This document shows, in pieces, positions 8,074-16,510 of a DNA stretch of 33,747 bases. The DNA is taken from positions 1 through 33,747 of the forward strand of contig VBKW01000206.1 of the NCBI GenBank assembly GCA_005879405.1, written 5' to 3'. The translations under genes were made by a program, and so were the position numbers. The notes below the pieces were generated by a model. The model made no database searches. It was given only the letters and a program-made list of their open reading frames with translations, and had not been told where the DNA came from. Source of the stretch: Deltaproteobacteria bacterium. Lineage in GTDB: Bacteria; Desulfobacterota; Binatia; UTPRO1. Positions within the stretch are counted from its first letter, which is position 1. Every line of letters starts with the position of its first letter.

Positions 8074-9498
8074 ATGCTACGGAGCACTATCTCCGATTCA
8101 TCGATCGCGGCGACGGCCCGGCGAACGACGGCAACCACGCCGGCACCGCGACGGCGGCCGATCGTCGCGCGCCTGCTCGTGCTGCTCGTCGTCGCCGCGG
8201 TCGGCCATTGCGCACGCGGCGCGTATGCGGCGGGCGCCCCGTCGTGCGCCGATCCGAACGGCGACGGCGTCGACGTGATCGACGCCGCGAACGTGCTGCG
8301 CGCCGCGGTCGGCCTGCCGAGCACGTGCGCGAGCGCGCCGGCCGCGTGCGACCTGGACGGCGCGGGTGGCATCGATCGCGAGGACGCGCTCGACGTCCTC
8401 CGTCGCGCCGTCGGGCTCGCACCGACCCGCGATTGTCTGCCCCACCTCCAACTCACGGAGGTCGTCCACGACCTCGACCTCCCGCTCTTCGTCGGCGCCG
8501 CACCCGGCGACGACACGCGTCTCTACGTCGTCGAGCAAACCGGTCACATCCGACTCGTGAAAGACGGCACGCTCGCGCCGACGCCGTTCCTCGACCTCTC
8601 GCGCACCATCTCGTCCGGCGGCGAGCGCGGCCTCCTCGGTCTCGCCTTCCACCCGCAGTACGTGGCGACGGGTCGCTTCTTCGTGAACTACACGGACACC
8701 GCGGGCAACACGGTCATCGCCGAGTATCGCCGCGCGGCGGATCCCGACGTCGCCGAGCCGACGGCGGCGCGCGTCTTCTTCACGGTCACGCAGCCGTTCG
8801 CGAACCACAACGGCGGCATGCTCGCCTTCGGGCCCGACGGGCTCTTGTACATCGGGCTCGGCGACGGCGGCAGCGGCGGCGATCCGATGAACAACGGGCA
8901 GCGGCTCGACACCAAGCTCGGCAAGATCCTGCGCATCGACGTCGACGCGTACCCGACGCCGCCGTCCGGAAACGTCGGCGGCGGTGATCCCGACGTCTGG
9001 GATTTCGGCCTCCGCAATCCGTTCCGCTTCAGCTTCGACCGCGGCACCGGCGACCTCTACATCGCCGACGTCGGCCAGGACCGCTTCGAGGAGATCGACT
9101 TCGAGCCGCGCGCGACCGGCAAGCGCAACTACGGCTGGCGGATCACCGAGGGCACGCATTGCTTCGATCCGCCGTCGGGCTGCAACTTGACCGGCATCAC
9201 GCTGCCCGTCGCCGAGTACGGACACGACGCGGGCTGCGCGGTGATCGGCGGCTACGTGTATCGCGGCGCGCGCATCCCGGGTTTCGTCGGGCGGTATCTC
9301 TACGCCGACTTCTGCTCGAACCGCATATGGTCCTTCGTGCGCGACGGTGCGCGGCTCACCAGCCAAGTCGAGCTGACCGACGACCTCGATCCGACGCACG
9401 CGCTCGGCGGCATCACGTCGTTCGGCGAGGACGCCGCGGGCGAGCTCTACGTCGTCGACGGGCCGACCGGCCTCGTGTTCCGCATCGATCCGGAGTAG
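8074..9498 (+). CDS. secreted PQQ-dependent sugar dehydrogenase-like protein with dockerin-like repeats
   Basis: This is a glucose/sorbosone dehydrogenase-type six-bladed beta-propeller, predicted periplasmic or extracellular. From ATG 8074 it has 474 residues. A basic region is followed by a signal peptide (about 28-53, [20 protein letters not shown]). Residues 57-121 hold two calcium-loop dockerin-like units ([20 protein letters not shown] and [20 protein letters not shown]). The propeller covers about 125-470, with [45 protein letters not shown] and [15 protein letters not shown] is the conserved PQQ-site neighbourhood in the family. The dockerin-like block is N-terminal here, but C-terminal in the protease at 10150-11127. 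ATG 8074 is preferred to TTG 8029. The lipoprotein that follows has its Shine-Dalgarno on this stop codon. Confidence 0.87.
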   Translation: MLRSTISDSSIAATARRTTATTPAPRRRPIVARLLVLLVVAAVGHCARGAYAAGAPSCADPNGDGVDVIDAANVLRAAVGLPSTCASAPAACDLDGAGGIDREDALDVLRRAVGLAPTRDCLPHLQLTEVVHDLDLPLFVGAAPGDDTRLYVVEQTGHIRLVKDGTLAPTPFLDLSRTISSGGERGLLGLAFHPQYVATGRFFVNYTDTAGNTVIAEYRRAADPDVAEPTAARVFFTVTQPFANHNGGMLAFGPDGLLYIGLGDGGSGGDPMNNGQRLDTKLGKILRIDVDAYPTPPSGNVGGGDPDVWDFGLRNPFRFSFDRGTGDLYIADVGQDRFEEIDFEPRATGKRNYGWRITEGTHCFDPPSGCNLTGITLPVAEYGHDAGCAVIGGYVYRGARIPGFVGRYLYADFCSNRIWSFVRDGARLTSQVELTDDLDPTHALGGITSFGEDAAGELYVVDGPTGLVFRIDPE

Positions 9499-9512
9499 GA
9501 GGAACGGCACGC

Positions 9513-10013
9513 ATGCGCGGCTTCGGCGTCTTCACGACCATCGCCCTCCTCATTGCGGGCTGCGGCGGCGGCGGTGGTCACGGCGATCCGAATCCCGTGC
9601 AGCCGACGAGCACGCCGGCTCCCGCCGTCACCGCGACGCCGATCCCGACCGTCAATCTGGTCTTGCAGCTGTCGTCGTCCGTCGGCGTCGCGGCGGCGAG
9701 CTTCAGCGTCGGCTACGAGGCCGGCCGCGGTAGCTTCAGCGGCAGCGGCGCGCAAGCCCAGTGCCAGCTCGGCTCCAGCGACACGCTCGCCGTGAACGAC
9801 GACGACGCGGGGACGCTCAAGGTCGCGATTCTGCCCGCCGATCCGACGCGCGCGCAGAATCTCGCGCTGCCGACGACGCTCACGTGCTCGTTCGACGAGA
9901 CGGGCGGCACCGTGACGACGGCCGGACTGCGGATCGGCGATAAGAAAATCGGCGTGATCGACGGGAACGGCGTCGTCGTCGCGGGCGACAGCTCGCGGCT
10001 CGACGTGCGCTGA
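9513..10013 (+). CDS. putative lipoprotein of unknown function
   Basis: The 166-residue product has a short hydrophobic N-terminus (FGVFTTIALLIAGC) ending in a good lipobox, LIAGC, so it is probably lipid-anchored at Cys17. A Gly-rich and then Pro/Thr-rich linker (PTSTPAPAVTATPIPT) leads to a domain of about 115 residues rich in beta-forming sequence. Two cysteines (in QCQLG and LTCSFDE) could form a disulfide. The layout resembles cohesin-like or beta-sandwich surface domains, but I cannot name the family. TAGGAGGA (9496-9503) overlaps the previous stop and lies 9 bp before ATG 9513, so it is translated with the sugar-dehydrogenase gene. Confidence 0.75.
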   Translation: MRGFGVFTTIALLIAGCGGGGGHGDPNPVQPTSTPAPAVTATPIPTVNLVLQLSSSVGVAAASFSVGYEAGRGSFSGSGAQAQCQLGSSDTLAVNDDDAGTLKVAILPADPTRAQNLALPTTLTCSFDETGGTVTTAGLRIGDKKIGVIDGNGVVVAGDSSRLDVR

Positions 10014-10037
10014 CGTCGCCGGCCGCTCATCGACGAG

Positions 10038-10160
10038 CAGGTCGATCAAAAACGACCAGATGCAAGGCGCGAGGGGAGTGAACGCGGAGGCGTAGCGCGA
10101 GCTACGCCGCACAAGTGAACGACCGAGCAACGCAGCAGATGGTCGTTTTTCATCGACCTG
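10038..10160. repeat. 123-bp inverted-repeat element between convergent genes
   Basis: Arms 10038-10063 and 10135-10160 match at 23 of 26 positions and contain AAAAACGACCA / TGGTCGTTTTT. The centre holds a perfect hairpin, GGCGTAGC-GCGA-GCTACGCC (10089-10108). The element separates a plus-strand lipoprotein from a minus-strand protease and even supplies the protease's last codons and stop (TGA 10150-10152). T-runs on both strands after the long stem could make it a bidirectional terminator. I recall similar elements, translated spuriously as 'KNDHLLRCS...', in many deltaproteobacterial genomes. Confidence 0.8.
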
Positions 10161-11127
10161 CGCAGGCGTTCGCCGCCGGGAGGCCAAAGGCGCGGCGCTC
10201 GACGTTCGCCGCGTCGATGACGTCGATGCCGTCGCTGCCGTCGACGTCGCAGCGGCTCGGGACGAGGTCGCAGCCGCTCGAGAGGTCGACGGCGGCTGCG
10301 AGCACTGATGCGAGGTCGCTGAGGGTCACCGTGCCGTTGCCGTCGACGTCGCCGCAGACCGGTGCCGGCGTCGGCGTCGGTTCGGGGTTCACCACGGGGT
10401 AGATCATGGTCGCGCCGGCGAGGTCGTCGGCGGTCGGCGCGCTCACGAAGCACGGATCGCCGTCGGCGAACTTGAAGGCGGAGCGCATCAGCACATTGGC
10501 GTCGCGGCCGCACTGATCCGGATGGTCGAGACCGAGCACGTGCCCGAGCTCGTGCTCGATGACGACGCGGAAGAACGCCGGCGTGAAGAGGTCGTTGAAT
10601 TTCGGATTGAGCACGACGTCGGCATCCTGCTGCTCGCCGCGTTGCGGACCGCTCGTGATCGTGACGCGCAACGTGACCGCGACGACGTTCGAGCCGAACG
10701 ACTGCCCGCCACAGAACTGCGGGCTGCCGCCGATCGAGGTGCGCCCATCCGTGGTGTCGCAGAATGCGACCGGGTGCGCGGCGTCCGCCTCGACGTACCG
10801 AAACCGCCCGCCGAGATCGTCGTTCCACTGCGCGGCGGCTTCGCGGCAATGCTGTACGCACGCGTCCTGCGTGGTCTCGCCGCACGAGGTCTGGTGCGTG
10901 CCGTCGGCGAAGAACCGGCAGTCGAAGACGACCTCAGGCGTTGCCCAGAGCACGAGCGGCGTCGCCGGACACCTGGTGCTCGCGAGCGACAGGAATGCGA
11001 ACGCATCGCCCGGCAGCGCCGGACACTGCGCCGCGGCGGGAGCCGCGCGCCCGACGACGATCGCAAGCGCGAGCGCAATCGTCACGGACGCGCGGCGCAC
11101 CGGCGGCGGAACGCCGACCGCCTGCAT
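10150..11127 (-). CDS. secreted matrixin-type (M10) metalloprotease with dockerin-like C-terminus
   Basis: The 325-residue protein has a signal peptide (about 11-33, RRASVTIALALAIVVGRAAPAAA), then a Cys-rich N-terminal half. The metzincin zinc motif HELGHVLGLDH is at 192-202 (H192, E193, H196, H202), with a likely Met-turn at M214 in NVLMRS. A Pro/Thr linker (EPTPTPAPV) leads to two calcium-loop dockerin-like units (about 257-320, GDVDGNGTVTLSDLASVL and [20 protein letters not shown]). It should be a secreted calcium-dependent protease. Paired cysteines in the N-terminal half suggest disulfides. Its final AGR-stop lies inside the inverted-repeat element, so the native end may have been altered. 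A small secreted-type gene lies 62 bp upstream and is probably co-transcribed. The ATG at 11127 has only a weak Shine-Dalgarno. Confidence 0.85.
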   Translation of the reverse strand: MQAVGVPPPVRRASVTIALALAIVVGRAAPAAAQCPALPGDAFAFLSLASTRCPATPLVLWATPEVVFDCRFFADGTHQTSCGETTQDACVQHCREAAAQWNDDLGGRFRYVEADAAHPVAFCDTTDGRTSIGGSPQFCGGQSFGSNVVAVTLRVTITSGPQRGEQQDADVVLNPKFNDLFTPAFFRVVIEHELGHVLGLDHPDQCGRDANVLMRSAFKFADGDPCFVSAPTADDLAGATMIYPVVNPEPTPTPAPVCGDVDGNGTVTLSDLASVLAAAVDLSSGCDLVPSRCDVDGSDGIDVIDAANVERRAFGLPAANACAGR

Positions 11128-11189
11128 CGGGCGATCGTGGCCCTTTTGACGTGACGTTCTCGGCGTCCCTGCCGCCGCGCTCGTCGCCA

Positions 11190-11693
11190 TCAGCGCGGCC
11201 GCACCGCGCGCACGGCGGCGAGAAAGTCCGCGAGGGCAGGCTCGGCTGATCGCGCCTCGGGCGTCGCCCCAGCCGCGCCGCGCGCGGCGCGCAGCGCGGC
11301 CGTGGCGGTCTCCGGCAGCGCACGCCCGAGCCGATCGCAGACGACATCTGCGCCCGCGGAGCGCTCGATGCGGTAGAGCCCCTGATTGAAGCCGGTGATG
11401 GGGCTCACGAGCGGCGGATCCTGCTCGCGATCGAGGAACACGACGTACCGCTCCCCGGGCGCGAACTCCGGCATCCCGTCGATCGATTGCCGAATCGCGC
11501 CGATCTCTCCGCCCGCGAGCCGCAGCGTGAGCGCAGCGGACGCCGTGCCGACGACGGCCTCGTCGACCGCGAGCGTCGCGACCGTCTCGAAGAAGGTCGG
11601 ATTCGCCGGCATCCGCCGGCTCACGACATCGCGGACCGTGCCGACGACGACCCGTGAGCCCGACGACGGCGGCGGCGAGGAGCGCGCGCGCAA
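11190..11693 (-). CDS. small secreted-type protein partnered with the matrixin; N-terminus probably frameshifted
   Basis: The conserved-looking part begins SRVVVGTVRDVVSRRMPANP and continues through TVATLAVDEAVVGT, GGEIGAIRQSIDGM and GERYVVFLDRE. This pattern (VVVGTV... GERYVVFL) is familiar from uncharacterised secreted proteins next to matrixin-type proteases. The only in-frame start is TTG 11693, giving 167 residues without a signal peptide. In the adjacent frame, GTG 11715 starts a typical signal peptide (VRFRTAVLARALLAAAVVGLTG) that runs straight into this domain, so a one-base error or indel near 11660 probably separates them. Function is unknown; it may act on or with the protease 62 bp downstream. 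Confidence 0.6.
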   Translation of the reverse strand: MRARSSPPPSSGSRVVVGTVRDVVSRRMPANPTFFETVATLAVDEAVVGTASAALTLRLAGGEIGAIRQSIDGMPEFAPGERYVVFLDREQDPPLVSPITGFNQGLYRIERSAGADVVCDRLGRALPETATAALRAARGAAGATPEARSAEPALADFLAAVRAVRPR

Positions 11694-11894
11694 GGACGGC
11701 GGTGCGGAACCTCACGTGCGTGGCCGCCGTCCGAGACACGTCGCTTCGCTGTAACGTGACAAGAGGCGGGCCGCAAGCGACGCGTCGCGCGGCGGTGACG
11801 ACGCCGGTTCGCCGCTGTCCACGGCCGGTCCGGCGCCGCGCTTGTAACGAGCGCACCCAAGAGGAATCATGGCTCCGGACGGAGGTCGAGGACG

Positions 11895-13424
11895 ATGACG
11901 AATCCCTTGCTCGAGCTGCAACGCCTCGGACAATCACCGTGGCACGACAACATCCGGCGTCAGCTGCTGACGTCGGGCACGCTGAAGCGCATGGTCGAGG
12001 ACGGCGACATCACCGGCCTCACGTCGAACCCGACGATCTTCGACCAAGCGATCGCCGGCGGCCACGAGTACGACGCGCAGCTGCGGACGCTCGCGCGCCA
12101 AGGCAAGACCCCGGACGAGATCTTCGATGCGCTCGCGATCACCGACATCCGCAACGCCGCTGACGTCTTCGCGCCCGTCTACGCACGGACCGGCGGCGGC
12201 GACGGCTTCGTCAGCATCGAGGTGGCGCCGCGCTGGGCGAACGACACGGCGCGCACGATCGCGGAGGCGCATCGGCTGTGGAAGGAGGTCGCGAAGCCGA
12301 ACGTGATGGTGAAGATTCCGGCGACCGCCGAGGGCATCCCGGCGATCGAGGAATGCATCGCCGACGGGCTCAACATCAACATCACGCTGATCTTCGCCCT
12401 CGATCGCTACGACCAGGTCATGGACGCGTACCTCGCCGGCCTCGCGCGCCGGCGCGCCGCCGGGAAACCGATCGACCGCATCGCGTCGGTCGCGAGCTTC
12501 TTCGTGAGCCGCGTCGACACCGAGGTCGACAAACGGCTCGACGCGCTTCTCGCCACCGTCGGCCCCGATCAAGCCGAGCAGCTGAAGCAGCTGAAAGGTC
12601 GCGCCGCGATCGCCAACGCGCAGCTCGCGTACGTGCGCTTCCGGAAGACGTTCGCCGAGCCGCGCTACCGCGAGCTCGCGAACGCCCGCGCGCGCCTGCA
12701 GCGGCCGCTCTGGGCGAGTACGTCGACGAAGAACCCCGCGTATCCCGACATCTACTACGTCGAGGCATTGATCGCGCCGGACACCGTCGACACGATGCCG
12801 CCCGCGACGATCACCGCGTACAAGGACCACGGCCACCCCGAGGTGCGGATCGACCGCGATCTCGATCAGGCGACCGCGCTCATGCAGCGCCTCGCCGACG
12901 TCGGGATCCACATGGACGACGTCACGAAGAAGCTCGAGATCGACGGCGTTGCCTCGTTCGCGAAATCGTACGACGAGTTGATCGCAACCGTCGCGCGCGA
13001 GGCGTCGCAGAACGGCGGCCGAGCACTCGCGCGTGACGGCGCGAGCGCGCGGGATTCGGCTGGAACCGCGACGGCGGGGTCGCGCGCGCCGACGGCGCGA
13101 GCGAAGAGCGGCGCCGGACGGACGGCCAAGGCAAAGACGACGAAGCGCTCGGCGAAGCGGAAAAAGTCCGCTGGCACCCGGCCGTTGGGGCGCGCCGCAA
13201 AACGAAAGACGGCGGCGCGCGCACGGAAGAGCGCGGTGAAGAAGCGAGCGACGAAGGGCGCGGCGCGGGCACGCGCAAAGGCGACGGCGCGGCGCGCGAC
13301 GACGCGCCGGGCCGCGGCGCGCGGCTCGTCGGCGGGAGGTACACGCGCGAGGGCGCGCAAGCGCGCCGTCACACGCGCACCGCGCGCGCGGCGGCGGACG
13401 CCGCGGCGCCGCGGCACGCACTGA
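11895..13424 (+). CDS. tal: transaldolase with a 139-residue histone-H1-like basic tail
   Basis: Transaldolase moves a dihydroxyacetone unit between sugar phosphates in the non-oxidative pentose phosphate pathway. Residues 1-370 form a complete enzyme of the roughly 365-residue class: LTSNPTIFDQAIA near the N-terminus, the Schiff-base lysine K140 in VMVKIPATAEGIPA, INITLIFALDRY, and the late motif STSTKNPAYPDIYYVEALI. From about residue 371 to 509 the protein becomes almost pure Ala, Lys, Arg, Thr, Ser and Gly (for example KAKTTKRSAKRKKSAGTRP). This resembles bacterial histone H1-like or AlgP-type tails and has no place in the enzyme fold. ATG 11895 follows GGAGGT (11881-11886) with 8-bp spacing. 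zwf and glk follow on the same strand. Confidence 0.93.
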   Translation: MTNPLLELQRLGQSPWHDNIRRQLLTSGTLKRMVEDGDITGLTSNPTIFDQAIAGGHEYDAQLRTLARQGKTPDEIFDALAITDIRNAADVFAPVYARTGGGDGFVSIEVAPRWANDTARTIAEAHRLWKEVAKPNVMVKIPATAEGIPAIEECIADGLNINITLIFALDRYDQVMDAYLAGLARRRAAGKPIDRIASVASFFVSRVDTEVDKRLDALLATVGPDQAEQLKQLKGRAAIANAQLAYVRFRKTFAEPRYRELANARARLQRPLWASTSTKNPAYPDIYYVEALIAPDTVDTMPPATITAYKDHGHPEVRIDRDLDQATALMQRLADVGIHMDDVTKKLEIDGVASFAKSYDELIATVAREASQNGGRALARDGASARDSAGTATAGSRAPTARAKSGAGRTAKAKTTKRSAKRKKSAGTRPLGRAAKRKTAARARKSAVKKRATKGAARARAKATARRATTRRAAARGSSAGGTRARARKRAVTRAPRARRRTPRRRGTH

Positions 13425-13479
13425 CGTAGCTGACGAACGGCGTCCGCACGCGGCCGTGCGGCGCGATCACGAGGACGAC

Positions 13480-15108
13480 ATGGCGCTTCCGACGCGAGTG
13501 AGAGCGGGCGTGCACGTGAGTCGCGCCGCAACGGCAGAGGAGTCCAGCGAGCCGCTACGGGTCCGGGACCCGTTCGCGCTGGTGATCTTCGGCGCCTCCG
13601 GGGACCTCGCCAAGCGCAAGCTCATTCCGGCCCTCTATCAGCTGCAAGCGGCCGGCTACCTTCCCGACCACTACGCCGTGATCGGCTTCTCGCGCACGCC
13701 GATGTCCGACGAGCAGTACCGCGAGGCGATGCGCGAGGAGCTGCAGCGCCGCGCCGGCGACGGTACGAGCGCAAGCGGCCCGGGGTCGAGCGGCGCCACG
13801 GTCGCGCCCGACGACCCCCTCGTGCGCGCCCTGCACTATCAGGCCGGGAACAACGACGACCGCGAGACGTTTCTGCAGCTGAAGGAGCGGCTCGACCACC
13901 TCGACGCCGAGCTCGGTCTCGGCGGCAATCGCTTGTTCTATCTGTCGGTCGCGCCCGAGTTCTTTCCCGCTATCATCCGCAATCTCGCGGCCGCGGGCCT
14001 CATCCACGGCAAGGGCGAGGCGTCGTGGTCGCGCGTCATCATCGAGAAGCCGTTCGGGACCGACCTCGCGAGCGCGCGCGAGCTGAGTGCGATCGTCACG
14101 AGCGTCCTCGACGAGAGCCAGATCTACCGCATCGATCACTACCTCGGGAAAGAGACCGTCCAGAACATCTTGAGCTTCCGCTTCGGCAACGCGATCTTCG
14201 AGCCGCTCTTCACCGAGAAGTACGTCGACCACGTGCAGATCACGGTCGCGGAGACGCTCGGCATGGAGGGACGCCGCGGCGCCTATTACGATCACGCCGG
14301 GGCGCTGCGCGACGTCGTGCAGAACCACATGCTGCAGCTCCTCTGTCTCATCGCGATGGAGCCGCCGTCGGCGCTCGACGCCGATTCGATCCGCGACGAG
14401 AAGGTGAAAATCCTGCGCACGCTCGTTCCGCTGTCGGTCGAGGAGGTGGCGGCGTCGACGGTGCGCGGGCAGTACGGCGTCGGCGAGCGCGACGGCAAAG
14501 TCGTGAAGGGCTATCGCCAAGAGGAGGGCGTGGACCCGAAGTCGCTCACCGAGAGCTATGTCGCGCTGCGGGTGCGCATCGACAACTGGCGCTGGGCTGG
14601 GGTGCCCTTTTTGTTGCGCTCGGGAAAGTGCCTCGCGCGGCGCGTGTCGGAGATCGCGGTCCAATTCAAGCAGCCGCCGCTCCTCCTCTTCCGCGAGAGC
14701 GAGGAGTGCGGCGACCTCCCGCCTACGCACGCGAGCGCCAACCTGCTCGTCATGCGCATCCAGCCGAACGAGGGGATCAGTCTCGCGTTCGCCTGCAAGC
14801 GTCCGGGAATGCGCATCCACCTCGAGGAGGTCACGATGGACTTCTTCTACGGTGAGGCGTTCCGCGAGCGCTCGCCGGAGGCCTACGAGCGCCTGCTTCT
14901 CGACGCGCTCCGCGGTGACGCGTCGCTGTTCACGCGCTCGGACGAGGTCGAGTACTCGTGGCGGTTCATTACGTCGATCCACCAGGGCTGGGCGGAGCTG
15001 CCGCCGCCGAAGTTCCCGAACTACTACCCCTTCAGCGACGGCCCCGAAGAGGCGACCCACCTCTTCGCCGGCCGCGACGGTGGCTGGCGGCCGCTGCGCG
15101 ATGACTGA
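13480..15108 (+). CDS. zwf: glucose-6-phosphate 1-dehydrogenase
   Basis: Zwf oxidises glucose 6-phosphate to 6-phosphogluconolactone with reduction of NAD(P)+. The 542-residue protein has the dinucleotide-binding motif FGASGDLAKRKLIPALY (about 37-53) and the substrate signature RIDHYLGKE (217-225). The later YYDHAGALRDVVQNHMLQ carries the second conserved His region. A Ser/Gly-rich insert (about 92-110, RAGDGTSASGPGSSG) makes it a little longer than usual. ATG 13480 is chosen over GTG 13456 because GAGG at 13471 is correctly spaced; 55 bp separate it from tal. The stop overlaps the glucokinase start by 8 bp, so the three genes form an operon that channels glucose into the pentose phosphate pathway. 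Confidence 0.95.
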   Translation: MALPTRVRAGVHVSRAATAEESSEPLRVRDPFALVIFGASGDLAKRKLIPALYQLQAAGYLPDHYAVIGFSRTPMSDEQYREAMREELQRRAGDGTSASGPGSSGATVAPDDPLVRALHYQAGNNDDRETFLQLKERLDHLDAELGLGGNRLFYLSVAPEFFPAIIRNLAAAGLIHGKGEASWSRVIIEKPFGTDLASARELSAIVTSVLDESQIYRIDHYLGKETVQNILSFRFGNAIFEPLFTEKYVDHVQITVAETLGMEGRRGAYYDHAGALRDVVQNHMLQLLCLIAMEPPSALDADSIRDEKVKILRTLVPLSVEEVAASTVRGQYGVGERDGKVVKGYRQEEGVDPKSLTESYVALRVRIDNWRWAGVPFLLRSGKCLARRVSEIAVQFKQPPLLLFRESEECGDLPPTHASANLLVMRIQPNEGISLAFACKRPGMRIHLEEVTMDFFYGEAFRERSPEAYERLLLDALRGDASLFTRSDEVEYSWRFITSIHQGWAELPPPKFPNYYPFSDGPEEATHLFAGRDGGWRPLRDD

Positions 15109-16108
15109 CGCCGGCGCGGCGGCGTACGTTCTCGCCGGCGACATCGGCGGCACGAAAACGGCGCTGGCGCTGCATGCGGTTTCCGTGGGAGGCGCGACGA
15201 CGCTCGTCCGCGAGCACACCTTCGCGAGCCACGACTACCGCGGCCTCGAGCAGGTGATCGCCGCGTTTCTCGAGCCGCAGGCGCCGCGCGTCGCCGCCGC
15301 GGCGTTCGGCATCGCCGGCCCGGTCGTCGACGACGCCGTCAGCACGACGAACCTGCCGTGGAGAATCGAGCGTCGCGGCGTGTCCGCGGCGCTCGGCGGC
15401 GTACCGGTACGTCTCATGAACGATCTCGAGAGCACCGCCTACGGCGCGCTCTTCCTCCCGCCCGCCGCGCTCCAAACGCTGAACGCGGGCGTGACACGTC
15501 GGGGGCATCGCGCCGTGATCGCCGCCGGCACCGGGCTCGGCCAGGCGTTTCTCTACGACGACGGCAGGCACTACGTCCCCGTCGCGACCGAAGGCGGGCA
15601 CGCCGACTTCGCCCCCCGCACGCCGACGGAAGACGCATTGCTCCTTTTTCTGCGCGGGCGTTTCGACCACGTCTCGTACGAGCGCGTCGTGTCCGGCCCC
15701 GGGTTGCTGAACGTGTTCCACTTCCTCGACGAGGAGCTGCATCGCCCAGTCGCACCCGAGGTCCGGGCGCGCATGACGACCGAGGACCCGAGCGCCGTGA
15801 TCGGCTCGGCCGCCGTCGCCGGCGCGTGCGGCACCTGTCGCGACGCCGTCGAGCTGTTCTTGTCCGTGTACGGCGCGCAGGCGGGCAACCTGGCCCTGAC
15901 CGTCATGGCGACCGGCGGTGTCTACGTCGGCGGCGGGATCGTCACCAAGCTCCTGCCGCTCGTCGCGACGAGCGACTTCCTGCGCGCGTTCAGCGCGAAG
16001 GGTCGCTACGAGGGGCTGATGCGCCAGATCCCGGTGTGGCTGATCACCGAGCCGAAGACGGGGCTGATCGGCGCGATTCACGCCGCGCGCGCGTTGGTCG
16101 GCGGGTAA
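15101..16108 (+). CDS. glk: glucokinase
   Basis: Glucokinase phosphorylates glucose with ATP to give the substrate of the preceding zwf product. The 335-residue protein starts at ATG 15101 inside the last codons of zwf. It has the phosphate-1 loop LAGDIGGTKTALAL (about 11-24), FGIAGPV, LMNDLESTAYG with the probable catalytic Asp, and AAGTGLGQAFL. EGGHADFAPRT is the typical glucose-binding segment, and TGGVYVGGGIVTKLLP closes the fold. These motifs mark the proteobacterial Glk (Pfam Glucokinase) group rather than ROK kinases. The end faces the NFACT-R gene, 23 bp away on the other strand, with no obvious terminator between. Confidence 0.93.
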   Translation: MTDAGAAAYVLAGDIGGTKTALALHAVSVGGATTLVREHTFASHDYRGLEQVIAAFLEPQAPRVAAAAFGIAGPVVDDAVSTTNLPWRIERRGVSAALGGVPVRLMNDLESTAYGALFLPPAALQTLNAGVTRRGHRAVIAAGTGLGQAFLYDDGRHYVPVATEGGHADFAPRTPTEDALLLFLRGRFDHVSYERVVSGPGLLNVFHFLDEELHRPVAPEVRARMTTEDPSAVIGSAAVAGACGTCRDAVELFLSVYGAQAGNLALTVMATGGVYVGGGIVTKLLPLVATSDFLRAFSAKGRYEGLMRQIPVWLITEPKTGLIGAIHAARALVGG

Positions 16109-16131
16109 TCTTGCGGCCCTCGACGGCGTCG

Positions 16132-16506
16132 CTACTCGGCGCGCGGCGCGACACGCACCACCCGCCAACGCCGGAGATGCACCTCGCCGGCCGGCGCGCC
16201 GCGGCGCTTGGACACGTCGGCGACGCGGCAGACGTGGACGTCGACGCGGCGCGCGCTCCGCGCTTTCGAGTACCAGGCACTGAGCGCGGCCGCGTGCTCC
16301 ACGACCGCGCGCGGTACCTCGCCGTCGTCCTCCGGGACGCGCACGACGACGTGGCTCCCCGAGACGCCGCCGGCGACGTGCATCCAGAGGTCGCGCGGCT
16401 CCGCGACGTCGAACGTCAGCACGTCGTTCTCGCGATCGCCCTTGCCGATCAGGATCTCGAAGGCGTCGACGACGACGCGTCGGTAGGGCTTACCCTTGCT
16501 GCTCAT
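16132..16506 (-). CDS. stand-alone NFACT-R (DUF814) RNA-binding-domain protein
   Basis: The 124-residue protein is a single NFACT-R domain, the RNA-binding module normally found at the C-terminus of RqcH/NEMF-type proteins. Diagnostic features are YRRVVVDAFEILIGKGDREND, the DLWMHVAGGVSGSHVVVR core, EHAAALSAWYSKAR, and the Lys/Arg-rich VSKRRGAPAGEVHLRRWR end. The first ATG with good homology is 16506 (MSSKGKPYRR). It starts 4 bp after the GFA-family gene and is probably the last gene of the phosphotransferase operon. Stand-alone forms occur in bacteria; a role on tRNA or stalled ribosomes is inferred from the domain only. Confidence 0.8.
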   Translation of the reverse strand: MSSKGKPYRRVVVDAFEILIGKGDRENDVLTFDVAEPRDLWMHVAGGVSGSHVVVRVPEDDGEVPRAVVEHAAALSAWYSKARSARRVDVHVCRVADVSKRRGAPAGEVHLRRWRVVRVAPRAE

Positions 16507-16510
16507 GCAG

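Noticed and set aside
14558-15100. In-frame upstream extension of glucokinase through zwf
   Set aside because: The extension is Arg/Ser-rich shadow of zwf; ATG 15101 gives the normal Glk N-terminus.
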